Positions 22,841-35,867 of a stretch of 64,000 nt of DNA are shown here, one piece after another (within the stretch, counting starts at the first letter, position 1; every line of letters starts with the position of its first letter). Both the position numbers and the translations under genes were made by a program. The stretch lies in NCBI GenBank assembly GCA_963402885.1, contig OY727100.1, positions 20,865,665 to 20,929,664 of the forward strand, given 5' to 3'. The notes under the pieces are model-generated. The model did no database searches. It was given only the letters and a program-made list of their open reading frames with translations, and had not been told where the DNA came from. This stretch comes from Antedon bifida. Taxonomy: Eukaryota > Echinodermata > Crinoidea > Comatulida > Antedonidae.

Positions 22841-25800
22841 TCAGATACCACCTTGTAGCTCAGTAACTTTGTTTCTTTTGCAAAGTTTATTTACAATGTA
22901 CATTGTAATGTCAAAAGCGAACTCAACGAACTCGATCACGGTAAGCATTGATAAGCCAATGTACAATCCAAGAGTTCCGCCAATATCTCCAAAAAGACTC
23001 TCCCACTACAAAAAAAAAAGAATATCATATCTTTTCTGTTTTAAAGGAGTTTTTGTTGTAATGTCATAATCTAAATTGTTTCTACTGCTTCCTCTATAAA
23101 CCCCTCCAATACATTTTATTTCACTTCACTTCAATAAAAATAGATAAAGAGAAATATAATAAAAGAAACAGCAGCTTGTAATTAATAGGCTTCTCACAAA
23201 AACCCAAAAAATAAATAAAAATAAACACATTGCAACATATACATTATGTTAGACTTTTCTTAAATAACATTTTTCAATTCAATTGTCATGTTGTTCTTAT
23301 ACAAGTAGAGAGGCATAGAGTAATAATAGTGGCCTATTAAAATGTATAGATATCTAAAAGTGATTATAACATGATAAATTACAATGATGTATATGATTCA
23401 AAATACAAACAAAAATATACCTAAAAATATAGTTAAACTTACTGAATACGCGGGAGATTCAGATATGTGTATGTAAGATAAGTCCTCGTAGTAAACCTCT
23501 AAACGAGCAAGATTTTTCCTAAAATAAATCACAATAAGTCAAGTAATCTCTGATGATCTTCATTATTATTCTATCCAAACACAAATGTTACCGAATCCAT
23601 ATATAAATGGAGGAAAAAAAAGATATAAAATGTGCTGATGAAACTTACTGTGCTGTGTCCATGTTGTACAGATGACTCCTATGATTTTGGTTGATAGCAT
23701 AAATACTTTCTAATAATGTTTCCTAAAGATAAACAAAAGTTGCTGACTGTGATGATATAATAAAATCATTTTTTAGAATTGTTAAATGTGAGTATAGTAT
23801 GTAATGGAAGGTATCCATTAACGAGCTATCGATTCGAGACAGAAGATGATGGAGACGATAAGATTAATCTGTCTCCCATCATCGGTAGACAGAGCTTTAG
23901 TTACGAAGAACAAATCAGACTAGAATAAAGAAGCAACAGTACTGGAGATTCCGAATAGACAAATGTTAGTAACTTACAACGTAGCTTTCCGACGGCCACA
24001 GTGACTGTGAAATTCTTTTTTCAAAGCCAGTTTCACTTGAAAGATAGATACAAAGGATTTAGAAAAAATGCATTTAAAAGCAATTCATTTCAGCTTTATA
24101 CTTAGCTATTAGTAACTTCTTTACATTGAGTAAATTATTATTGCTTATTTATATAAATTGTAAGAAATGTCCATTCAATATTGTGTCTACTACAATTATG
24201 GTTAGTTAACACTTATATTCTCAAATTAAATGTGTTTTGAAACTTGAAGTCCTTCAATCAATACGCTCCGGTCATCCGTTTCTTATTATGTTTAATTCAT
24301 CAAATACATTAGGCATAATGTAACTACATTTATATTTAAATGTTATCTTCTGTAACCAGTGAAACGTTTACAATTAATTAGTACTTTTATGATGAATAGG
24401 TTTTTTCATTTTATCTATTATTCGGGTAGGCCTATATAAAAAATACTTACCTGCAAGGAATACGACAATCACAATCTGTTAACTGTAAATGGTGGAGATA
24501 GTTCATCGCCTGTCTACATCGCTCTAAAATATTTTATAAAAACATAAAATAAATATGGTTTATAGGACGAGAAAATTATTTAGAGTAACTTAATTTCACT
24601 TAGAAATTAAGATAGACTTACTTATAACAGGATTTTTATAGCGCACATACCACTCAAGAGTGCTCAAGGCGCATTCAAAAAAATAAAACATAAAAAAATA
24701 TCATTCTTTAATCTTTTTATTTATTCTGTATAGAATTTTATAATTCTATAAACATAATATTTATTTGACAAAGACATACGAATTGCAAAAATAGCAATTG
24801 CTAGGCCTGAACAATCAATCTAACGAAACACCTACAAAACGAGTTATAACGATGTAAACATTCATATAGATTAAAATATAATTATAATAATAATTATAAT
24901 GTCCGCTTTCACCTTTCAAATTACTTTTTAACCATTAATAATATCTAACATAAGTGACTTGTTGACACAAATATAAAGTACGTTCACACTAAGCTTTGAT
25001 TGTCCGCTTTCACCTCCAATTACAATATTACTAACCGTTAATAATTATCTAATGGTTTACACTAACATAATAACTGACAAGGGTGCGTTCGCACTAAGCT
25101 TTAAAAGTGTCCGTTTGTAAACTAAAGATATGTAATGATCTCTAAGTTCACACTAAGCTGTAATAATGTCCGCTAGTAAACTAAAGACATGTATCTAATG
25201 ATCTATAAAACGAATCAACGTTTTAGTTATTATTAACAATTAATATATCACAACTTGGAAAAAAGTGGCAAACGTGACAGACATTACAATAAACAAAAGT
25301 AGCGTGTTAGCAATAATTAAACTAATAAAGTTTACCTATCCATAATACAATTATTGAGAGTGTGTGATATTAAAGATGAACTATTATGCTATTATGCGGT
25401 AATTACAAATATATTGATTTGATAATAGTTTAAATTACCAAACGCAGATGAAAAAACGAAATAGTTGTAAACACTGGTGTTGTAAAGGTATTTGAAGAAA
25501 GAATTGTTATTTCAGTAACTCACTTAACTATTCAGGCATAGAGAAACTTTTTAAGTAAGTGAGTGAATTTATTGTCATTTATAAATAGAGAAACTCTATA
25601 TAGGCCTACAGCCTAAATAATCTAATTGTTCGATCGATTGTATTAATCTGCAAACAAAATTGATTAATTTGAAAAATGTTTTTATCATTGTTATATATTA
25701 TTATAAAGAACTTATAGAAATAAGTATTACATACAAATATATACCTTGTTCATTGTCCAAAATACGACATCGACTTTTCTCCTTTGCATTTTCTGCCAAT

Positions 25801-26443
25801 ATTGTATCCGCACATGCGCAGTACTTCTGTAGAATCCCCTGTAAGCATGCTTTTTGACAACCCTTGAAATATCACGGCAAAACTAATCATAATTAAATAA
25901 TTTTAAAAATCAATGAGTAAGGATATAAAAGATTTAACCTTTAAGTAAAGTTAAATTAATTGACAATTACTATATTCTAAAGGACAACAGGCTTCAAGTT
26001 TTGAAAAAAAAAAACAATTTCATCATCAACATCAGTACATTAAACTTCCTTATTTTTTGTTATATTTGATAATAAATATAATAAGATATAGAAAGCATAG
26101 CTGGGGAGATCGGATTTTCACTACTTTTGGACCTAGCACTCTGTAGCAATCTGCTTTTGTGCGTAAGAGATTCGCCATCGTTGAACACAGTTTCAAGTCA
26201 TTTCGAAAAACTCACTCATTTTTATTTTCTTTTTGACAGCGCTTACGAACAATGATCGTTTGAATGGATATTTAAAAATGGAACGATTGATTGATTGATT
26301 GTTTTAAGTTGTTTTAAAGTTAAAAATATCAGCAAGTAAAATAAAACAAAAAACAAAATAAAAATAACTAAATAAAATATAAAACCGGACCATTATTGGG
26401 TTAGAAGTACTATGTTGTATTTATCTGTCTTGACCCTGGAAAG

Positions 26444-26474
<31 letters not shown>

Positions 26475-29400
26475 GTATTTGTACTAAGCCTAATAGTAGC
26501 TAGTGGCTGTTTTTAAAAGATACAAACACATACAGTCACAGTGTACACTGTGTCATCTACGTAATATTTCTTCATATTCTCTGTGCGGTCATTAGTGCAA
26601 TTTCCATAAAGACCTCCTAAACGACTGTACTTATTCTGAAAGATAATTGGTAATAATGTTTTACAAGGACAACGTGCTGAAACAAATTGTTTAATGTCAT
26701 AATCACTAATAAACGTGCGTGAAACATCGTGGCATTAATGTCCAATTATAAATAATGTTTGTTGGAAGTACTGTGATGCTTAAGTGTGGTTCCCACTAGA
26801 ATGCATCGCAAAGTAACGCAGCGCCGTATCGACGCAAAGTGCTGTATTGCGTAATCACAAGTGGGAACCCACGACGCAACAGTGCTGCAAAACATCGCTA
26901 CGGGAAATCAAATCAGTTGATTTCACGCAACAACGCAAGGCAAAAGACACTAGAAAACATAGTACAGCGGGTACTCAAAAGTACGCCGGGTGAACCAGGT
27001 CAAAGTCTACGGCAACTAACGTTGACGCGCAACATGCAGGTTTGATTTCACGCAGGCGGGGGCAAACACAATTATTGGAAGGGCATTTCCTTACGTTGCG
27101 TCGGTTGCGCTGCGTCGCTAGTGGTAACCAAGATTTATAGTTTTGCATCCTACGATGAGAAGTTTGCCAATTACAGCATTGATAAAGTCTGATCATTTCA
27201 GGCTTAGGGTTTCGAGTGAAAGAAATGGTCAGTTGGTTAAACCCTGGCACTAGGACCTTGGGACAGTCATTCTGCGCATGTTCATAGGGTTTGGAGCGTG
27301 CGCACGCATAATGCTACAATAATTTTGACTGTAAGGTGAAAGGTCACTCATATATGTACTTACCATTCTAAGTCCAATTGATGTCAAACTACCAGGGGAA
27401 ATTGTGATGGCGTCATCTTCTGGAAATGGGGTTTCGTATTGGCGGTGAATCGACACTTTAACACCACTATCTTGTCCGAAGATACTTATGTATTCATGTT
27501 GTTCAACATTTAGCGTCAGTTTTAGACCTGATAAATATAATATCAATGTAAATTACAGTAATGAAGATGTTTTGTTAGTAAACCACATGGAGTTCTATTA
27601 AAGATGTATTGTCCCCCAAAAACATGAAAAATTAAGATTATTTAAATCAGAATTTGAATAGGCTATTTTGTAGTTTTAATAAAGTTAATAATTTCCGTAA
27701 AATATAAAATGTTTTCCCTTATAAAATGACAAAATAAATGGTTAAATTCAACCAAAAATACATTGGCTGGCAGCCAATTTGAGGTAGGCCTAAGGTAAAT
27801 ATTTTTTTTTCCGATCTAATTTGTAAGTGAAATTAAAATGGCATATTCAACAACAAAAAAATTAAATAATTATTTTTTCGGGGGACAATACATTTTTAAA
27901 TAGGCCTAAACTAATCTGGTTCGAATTGTATTAAAAAGTTAAAAATCGACACGTCAAGTTCTATGTATTTTTAGCATTTCTAACTTCTATTTAGTCTAAC
28001 TTCTATTTAGTCTAACGAGTTTTACCATGTTCAGCCCCCGGTAACGACGATGTTTTTACTGATGTGGTTTCTTCCATAAATTCATCATAGATCGTTTCAT
28101 TTGGAGCTCCGATATTCGGCACACTGAATGGTTTTACACTATTAAACGTGTAACAATTTCCGTATTTGTCATGTTGAAACTCATTGATAGGTCTACGTAA
28201 TAGAGAAAAAAAATAATAATAAAATAAAGGAAAACAACATATAATAATAATAAATAAATATATTTTGAATACAAATGTGAATGAAAAGTAAAAGAAATTA
28301 ATAATAAATAAGCTTAACAGTTACGTAACAATTTTTATTTATCTATTGTTTTTGTATAGTACATGTGTCTATCTTTTATCTTTACCTTTTATAATAACGA
28401 TATTTCGTAAGCGGTATTACTGTTGGATGGAAATAAACATCCGGGTCATAAATTCTCTCTATTTGAAGTAATTTAAAGACTTGTCTACACTATCAAACTT
28501 TATATGACAAAAAAATGTGATGTGCCCATGTATGGACATGATTACGTCATATTACTACCCTTTTGGAATATGACTACCATATTTGGGCCCATCACATTTT
28601 GTGTGTGATAGTGTAGACAGAACTTAAGGGTGAATGATATTCATTATTGACCTATACTTACGTCATGTCACATTCTTTTTTATTGAATGTGCATTGAAGA
28701 ATAAAATCCTCCAATTGGTGACCAAACTCGGATATTTCAGAAGAGGTGAGCTTCAATACGCCCTGCAGATCGCTGTAATCAAGTGTATTGCTGAATGCTA
28801 AGAAACGAAACCAATCTGGCGGAAACTCTCCCTCAACTCTTTCAAATCCCCAATCATAGTAATCACGTGTGAATTTATCTTCAAATGTCTCTTTCGCCAT
28901 GCCGGGATCGTCAAGTATGCCGATGTAATCCTCATACCATTTGTCCGGCCATGTATTCGGAGAATTCGGGAAATATGTTTTTGAAGCCGCTAAAATGAAT
29001 ATACGTAAAGCGCTGTCTACACTATCAAACTGTATGTGACAAACAAATGTGATGTGCCCATATATGGACACGATGATGTCATATCACTACCACATTGAGC
29101 ATATCACTACCATATTTGGGCATAGCACATGTTTTTTGTCAAACTAGTTTGATAGTGTAGAGAGAGTCAACATTATTCTACTTTACTAGTTAGATGTTTA
29201 TGAGGCAGTTTGTATGATTACGTATGCTTACTAAATAATAGAGTTTCAAGAGTTAATGTATGAACTAAAGTATTTACTGGAGTTTACTGCAGTAGAATAA
29301 TGTTGACATGATCTTTTAGAATTTTAATTACAATAATAATGTACACAAAAATACCAGACACAAATATTATATAAAGATATTGTTAAAATGAATGTAGATT

Positions 29401-32400
29401 GATAAGAGTGCTTATTATAATAATAAAACAATTAAGTATTTTCTTAAACTGCATTGTGGTATACATATCAACTATACATGTTGACTATATAGCCGTTTGC
29501 AATACTTGGCGAAGCTTTTCCTAATTTATTATTTAGTTGGTGTATTTGTATACAAATAAAATAAATTTAATTACTTGTTTCATTGCATAGGTGTTCATCT
29601 GATGCATCAGAACATTCTACAACGGTATTACACTTGGCGTATACATTTACACAGACACCGTTATCACAGACAAATCCAGTACAATCACCTATAAATTAGA
29701 AGAAATCATATCAGGAAGGTTTGGCATAATTACTTGAAGGCGTAATTTATTCGAAAGAGACTACTAGTCTCTGATAGTTTTGTTGTCAGGAGATGTGAAT
29801 GGCATATATAAGAACACACAGCACTGACTATTACTGTATTTTATATTTTTATCGTGATTTGAAGAATTTCCTTGCGCGTTCAAATTGCTCATAACAACAA
29901 TATTATCAGGCGCGCGCGCGTACGGAAACAAAAATACTTTACTTACATCCAATTTCATCACTTTCATCTAAGCAGTTACTGTCGTAATCACAGCGTTGGG
30001 AAATTGGAATACACTGGTGATTTGTGCACTGGAACTCTGATGCCACGCACTCTACATATTACAATATAATTCACATTGTTAAATCTTTTAGAATACTATT
30101 ATAGAGAGCTTTCGAATTGCGACGAACGACGACCAAGCTAGTTCATGTCAATTGGTCGGTCGTCGCCTGGACTGAATTAAAATGACGTAGTTTGTAGTTG
30201 TTTCCGTACGAGTTCGTTTCGTATTCAATCGACTCTCTACGGTAAGGCTGTTCACCGATGCGTGACAACGAACGTCACACAGTCCGAATCGAACCCTCAC
30301 GATTTTTTTTTGCCGTACGACGTTTCGTACGGGAAAAAAATCGCCGCCGGTCGTTGCAAGTCGAAAGCTCCCTGGTAATATTAACAACATTAAAATAAAT
30401 AACAATTTAGAAAATATACTCGAAATGCAAATCTTATCAAAAAGATTAAAAGCAAAACACAGTTAGAATTGGTTTACCATGTACCGATACTTATTAATCC
30501 TGGTTATACAAAACGTTTAGTAGATATAGCAATGTTATTTTAATTTACAGTATTATTACCAATATCCAGTCATTACAATATTTTGTTTGTGAGATTTTAT
30601 ATTGTTATTGCGTATTGGGTAACGCAAATGAATGATAATGTTCGAACAGACATTACATTACTCTATCAAACAATAATGTGTTTACAACTAAACATTTTTT
30701 ATGGTTTCGAGCATTTAAAAATGCGTTTGCTCCAGCTCAATTTTCGACTATATCGCTTATGCAATCATATACAATTGATTAACAACACTACTGGTGACCA
30801 TGTCAAAATTGTTCTACTGCAGAAAATGTTACTACTTTACACGATATTCAGCAAGCCTAATTTAGTCATCATTATTATACTGTTTTAAATTGCAGTGACT
30901 GCCTCATAAACTTTAACATTAAAACAAATTAAAATCATTCGTTATCGCATGCAGTATAACATGAAAACGAAATGTTACTGCAGTAACTGCAGTAGAATAA
31001 TTTTGACATGATCAATGTGTCAATAATAAATAAGAACCTGTGAAATAGCATTCCTGTTCATCACTGTTATCGCCACACTCATCAACGTGGTTACAAGTGT
31101 CGACTTCTCGTATCACTATACTGTTGTCACAGACAAACGGACACACTGTACTTGATTCGTCAACGCAGCTAGGACAGTCGCACACCTTATCACATGTCCA
31201 AGCCCCCGGAATACATTTGTTGTCACAGGAAAATTCAATGCATGTTACATCATCTGTTTATGTTTAAAAGGCCAGGAGTTACTGTATGTCCACACGCGTA
31301 AAGGCCAATCTACACAGACGAGCGGTAACGGTAATACAAAATATAGAATCTATGTTATTCCATTCTTCTAACCATTTTTACATAACGCGGAGTGGACGGG
31401 CGGTTTTTGCTCAGGATAGATACAGATTATACGCGGGACAAGCTACGCGGTTCTCCGCTTACCGTTAGCGCTCGTCTATGTATATTAGCCTTCACGAACA
31501 TTTGAGTGGGAGGAGGTGATGCTACTCTAACATTTTTCATATATTATTGGATTTTTATATAGTATATTTGCATATAGGTGTATTTGCATATATTTGCATA
31601 ATTTAGAATATACAATACACGATTGAACATACTTGTGCATGACTCCTCATCGGCGCCATCACCACAGTGCATAATGCCATCACATTCATATTGCTTCCCA
31701 ATACAGAAAGTTGTGCCGTATTGTGTGTAAAAGTCTGAATGGAACTCAGACATTACACCTTCTTTGCATTGAAATTCATCAGCTGTGCAAATTACTGAAA
31801 GATATAAATACGGATCGTAATCTGATTTTTTAAACATAACTTACAAAGCTTTATAGAGGTAAAAACAACGTCTATGGATTTAAAATTATTCGCCCTGGTT
31901 AGCCACTTATGCCAATTTTACTTATGCTGTGTGGATACCGGACACAGAGTCACTCCTCAATGGTATCTGCATTCGTGTGTAGGCCTAAAGTTATATTGAC
32001 TCTAGTATTAACAGTTTTAGAGATCACGTAATATATCAATATGATTACTAATTCAACATACAATTACACAAGGAAGGAATGTAAAACAATAGGCCTACTT
32101 ACTATCTGTTGACAAGCACTGTATTTCATCTTCTTGGTCGTAACAGTCAATGGTTCTATCGCAATAAAAATACTTGTCAATGCACCATCCCATATCGCTT
32201 CCTGAAGCACATCTGAAAAATCCATCGTTGCACTCCGCTGAAAAAAAAATTCCAATTATACTTACATGAATACATACACTTATATTATAATATACTTTAT
32301 AAAGCTCTATCTACACTATCAAACTTTATGTGACAAAAAATGCGATGTGCCCATATATGGACATAATGATGTCATATCACTACCATCGCTACCATATTTT

Positions 32401-34276
32401 GGCATATCAGTTTGATAGTGTAGACTTTATACTATCTTATTAGGCATTATGTAAAAAAAATACTTGATCTTAAATTAACCAAAATAAATTATAATTAACA
32501 TTACCGTTGTAGACCAAAGTAAATGTTCCATTCTAAGTAACCTTACAGATTTGGAAGTTTTTTGTAGTTTTAATATATTTTAACACAACCACGATACTTA
32601 CGGGCCTTGCATTTCTTTTCGTCAGACCTGTCCCCACATTCGTCTACTCCGTTACACTCTTTGAAAGGTTTTACACATTTATTATTTCGGCATTCAAAAT
32701 CTCCATTTTTACAAGGAGCTGGAGAAAAAAATGATAACTATTGTAATGCTCAGTAACGAATAATAGAACCTCTAATTTGGAACAAACCTATTCAGGAGAC
32801 ACTTAATGTCCTCGTGAAACGAACTGGGAAAGAAGAACACTATTCTACCCTCTGTTCATAGCATTTGTGATTCGTTACTTTTATTTCGTTATCGGTGGCA
32901 AGCCAATTTATATACATCTGACCAAATAAATGAATGAATAACTGAAGGACACACTATTAAGGAGACACTCTTCATTGTTAACATTTCTTTAACCACAAGT
33001 TTCAGTCTTATGTTCTGTTGTATACCTTTTGGCCGTTTCGCCTTTTTAGTTGTTGTATTTTTAAAACATTGGTAACTTTTTTTATAGTTATCGTTTACAA
33101 TGGAAAGAATAAATGTTTATTTGAATTTAATTGATCTGAACGGTGTTGCCCCCTTCACATGGTTTCCACTGTATTCGAAATTTGTTTTTTTTTAGATTGT
33201 AAATAATATAATTGTCCACCCCGTACATCAAAAATTTCGTACCATTCACTCAACTTTAAGATATTAAAAAATGTATCTAAAAAAACAGTTACCGTAATAG
33301 GGCAAGCCTTGTGAGTACGCTTCCAAATTCGCCAGAACAAAATGAGAAGTTGATTTGACCTTTGACTTCCGAACAGGATTGGTATTGCACAACGTCACTG
33401 CCGGAAAATCTAACTCTTGACCCCCAATGTTATTCATTTCGATCTGAAAAAGTTCAAAACATTTACTGTAGGGTAAGTGGCTAAGGTAAAGGTATGTTAA
33501 CGAGAAACTGAGGAAGTTTGGATTAAGTCCTCTACGGAGAGAGAAAGAAACGATCTCTCTATTTTTTTCGAATAGTGTTCTTTAACTACATTGTATTGTT
33601 ACTTATCTGAATACACAACAATACGAAAATAGAATCGACAATGAAAAATGTATTAATGCAAATTATTATAGACTTAGTAGTATGTAAGTACTTGTTTTAA
33701 TTATGAATTTAATCATAAAATAATGTTTAATAAAGTTGATTATAAAGAACTTGATATTACAACCGGTAAAAAAAAATGTATATTATACCAAGTCTTTGTT
33801 TAGGCTTATATCATTTTAACATTGATGGGTGTGTCTATATATTATGAATAAAATAATACTATAGAACTTTGCTAACAATACGATTATAAGTGGATAAATT
33901 AGAATAAAATAAATGGGAACATAAACATAAAAACAATTGGTATTTCTAATAATTCCTATAACATTCTTACAGAATAGTAATAGGTATAAAGAAATAAATC
34001 GATAAGAATATAAATAAAAATAGTGAAATTGTGTGATTGGAAACATAAAACAAAAATGAAAAGTATACCAACCGATATTGCGACGTCGTACGCCAAATAC
34101 GCATCAATGAGTCGATACGCTTGCCATACAAATATACCCATACATAATACGAATAGTAGGCTCCACATAAGCCGTCCGAACCAAGATTTAGCAGCCGCAA
34201 TTCGCGGAATTCCGTGAGAGGTTGTCCCAGACACGAATTTAGAAGTTATCTCTCCAAACGTTTCCTCATCACTCAT
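22841..34276 (-). CDS. DEG/ENaC (ASC) channel with seven LDLa modules, paralogue A
   Basis: Eighteen exons: 34073-34276, 33293-33443, 32602-32718, 32103-32237, 31633-31794, 31038-31253, 29947-30051, 29575-29688, 28662-28989, 28026-28192, 27364-27527, 26534-26635, 25745-25862, 24451-24523, 23978-24035, 23649-23722, 23443-23518, 22841-23005; about 840 residues in one consistent frame. The N-terminus has the gating motif SSHGIPRI and TM1 ([17 protein letters not shown]). The first extracellular motif [10 protein letters not shown] is followed by seven LDLa modules in phase 1-1 exons, then ASC domain landmarks: [59 protein letters not shown] and WPSESY. TM2 is [17 protein letters not shown] with the GLS selectivity filter. 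Known family role: trimeric amiloride-sensitive Na+ channels gated by ligand, acid or force; the gate here is unknown. MITEs occupy five of its introns. Confidence 0.9.
24890..25170. repeat. Degenerate ~120-bp tandem repeat in gene A intron 13
   Basis: GTTCRCACTAAGCTTT and TGTCCGCTTTCACCT-like words recur at about 24900, 24990, 25085 and 25150. Confidence 0.7.
26105..26312 (+). mobile_element. LINE 3' end, decayed
   Basis: One frame reads like the end of a LINE ORF2 ([13 protein letters not shown], then [12 protein letters not shown]) with an internal stop, ending in a (GATT)n tail at about 26285-26300. In gene A intron 12. Confidence 0.55.
26443..26466. repeat. (AT)n microsatellite
   Basis: Uninterrupted AT dinucleotides in gene A intron 12. 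Confidence 0.9.
26781..27137. mobile_element. TIR element family 3, copy 2
   Basis: Starts TAAGTGTGGTTCCCACTAG and ends CTAGTGGTAACCAAGATTTA. The inside is highly similar to 2837-3160 (ACGCAAAGTGCTGTATTGCG, TTTGATTTCACGCAG). In gene A intron 11. Confidence 0.85.
27598..27902. mobile_element. MITE family 2, copy in gene A intron 10
   Basis: Starts TTAAAGATGTATTGTCCCCC and ends GGGGGACAATACATTTTTAA; about 305 bp, non-coding. Confidence 0.8.
28474..28626. mobile_element. MITE family 1, copy 3
   Basis: TAAAGACTTGTCTACACTAT at the left and GATAGTGTAGACAGAACTTA at the right. In gene A intron 9, starting 35 bp beyond the exon 9 donor. Confidence 0.85.
29006..29168. mobile_element. MITE family 1, copy 4
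   Basis: TAAAGCGCTGTCTACACTAT to GATAGTGTAGAGAGAGTCAA. In gene A intron 8; its end lies 16 nt from the exon 9 acceptor. Confidence 0.85.
30104..30373. mobile_element. TIR element, GAGCTTTCGA family
   Basis: Left end GAGCTTTCGAATTGCGACGA and right end TCGTTGCAAGTCGAAAGCTC are inverted repeats; CpG-rich inside. In gene A intron 6. The only copy I noticed here. Confidence 0.7.
31298..31495. mobile_element. TIR element, TAAAGGCCAATCTACACAGACG family
   Basis: Left TAAAGGCCAATCTACACAGA and right end GCTCGTCTATGTATATTAGC are inverted repeats, each flanking GTAACGG/CCGTTA. In gene A intron 5. Confidence 0.7.
32300..32431. mobile_element. MITE family 1, copy 5 (short)
   Basis: TAAAGCTCTATCTACACTAT to GTTTGATAGTGTAGACTTTA. 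In gene A intron 3. Confidence 0.85.
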
Positions 34277-35867
34277 CTTGTGTTCTTAATGTTAATCTTC
34301 CATTTGTCGGGTAAAGAATTATTGAGATGTGTCGTCTTTCTAAGATATCGCATTCTTAAAAGCCATAAGATATAACGCGACAATCTTTTCAAATAGTTGA
34401 TGCGTTTCCATGGATACTGCTGTGAGCGACCAATCACGAGAACTTCTTAGTAATCGTTGTATCAAGCAGCGCAGTAGCAACAAAATGAACAAATCGCGAC
34501 GATCAATACACATTAAGCGTGTTTCTAAAATACAAAATGCTATTATACGATTGATTTTGAGGTTTGCTAATTTGATTAACGAATTCATAATTATGTATTG
34601 GATAGGCCTACGTAATCAACGCCACATATTTTAGATTAAGACAAATTGGCCAATGTACTGATGGTAGCAGATCAATACGATAGCGTGTCTTTGCTAGCCT
34701 AGTGCTTTAAAACTAAGCAATTTACTGTGCATTGACAATCATTGTGTCTACTAAACTGCAACACCCTTGACAAGATAATTAGAGAGCACTATTGTAATTG
34801 TGTTATACTACGCATGCGCATTAGATAGTTTGGAAAGTTTATTTTCTTCATTCATTATTCTAATGCATACATCGTTATGCTTTGGAATGTCTCTAAATAT
34901 GCTAATTTATAGGTCTATGCAAATACATCTATTATTACGCAAGTAACTTGACAAATCATAAGCGAGAGATCACATGAGTTGTTGTTAGTACTTGCGTTGT
35001 GCGTATGTACGTCATTTGCGTAATAGTGGAAACCAGGCCAACTATTTCTTTACTAAAGAAATTGAATTGTCATGGGAAATGATTTATGAATAAAAAAAAA
35101 TATGAATAATTTTATGAAGGTTTTCCTTTTCTATTCTTAATGAGTAAATTATGTAAATGCATATCGTGCTATATTTGTTATTGATTTTATTAATCATAGC
35201 TAATAAATAACCACACACTCTAACAGTAAGATGGTTAAAATGTGAATCCAACTTAAACATTATCTAGGCCTATTATACAGAATTGTGCATTATTTTAAAA
35301 CCTTTCACATGCATTATCTATTTATTAGTTTATTTATTAGTGTTTTATATTTTGAATAGACATATAAATAGCTTTATCCAAGCCTAATATACAGAAGTAT
35401 GCATAATTTCACAACATGCATTGTTTATTTATTATTTATTTATTTGTGTTTTATATTTTTAATAGACATAAATAGCTTTACAAGTCCAAGAAATTGTAAA
35501 ATATTTATATATATAGCATCTCTTTAAATAATCATATCACTGTCAAGCTCAATAAATTATAATCATATCAAATATCAAACAAGTATAAAGTATTTATCTA
35601 ACTTTGCTTTACTCGACACGCCGTTTTACAAAATGATGGCTGTTTCCATTTGATTAGTTTATACATACTACGCGGACTACCCTCTATTTATAATTACTAC
35701 CACCGAATCATTTACCAGTATATATGCCATTACCTTGAAATCTACCTAGACGCAACAACAAAAACGTGCTTGTTGCGTATAAACTATAATTTACTCGTCA
35801 TAATATATATTTAAGTCTTGGGCCATATATACACAAGAAAATGGGAAATTGTGTTGCATCTTATAAA
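34277..35867. other. Spacer between the two channel genes
   Basis: 1.6 kb between the gene A start and the gene B stop; it should hold gene A's promoter and gene B's 3' UTR. It contains a family 3 TIR fragment (34948-35041), and two similar AT-rich tracts near 35270-35350 and 35390-35470 form a diverged direct repeat. No gene seen. Confidence 0.55.
34948..35041. mobile_element. Family 3 / foldback-type end fragment
   Basis: Contains AATCATAAGCGAGAG, TGCGTATGTACGTCATTTGCG and TAGTGGAAACCAGGCC, matching the right end of the foldback element. Confidence 0.5.

Noticed and set aside
22869-23069. 66-codon plus-strand frame
   Set aside because: Antisense of the last exon of channel gene A.
30583-30888. 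101-codon plus-strand frame in gene A intron 6
   Set aside because: AT-rich, low-complexity hydrophobic reading with no family mark; lies wholly inside an intron of a well-supported gene.
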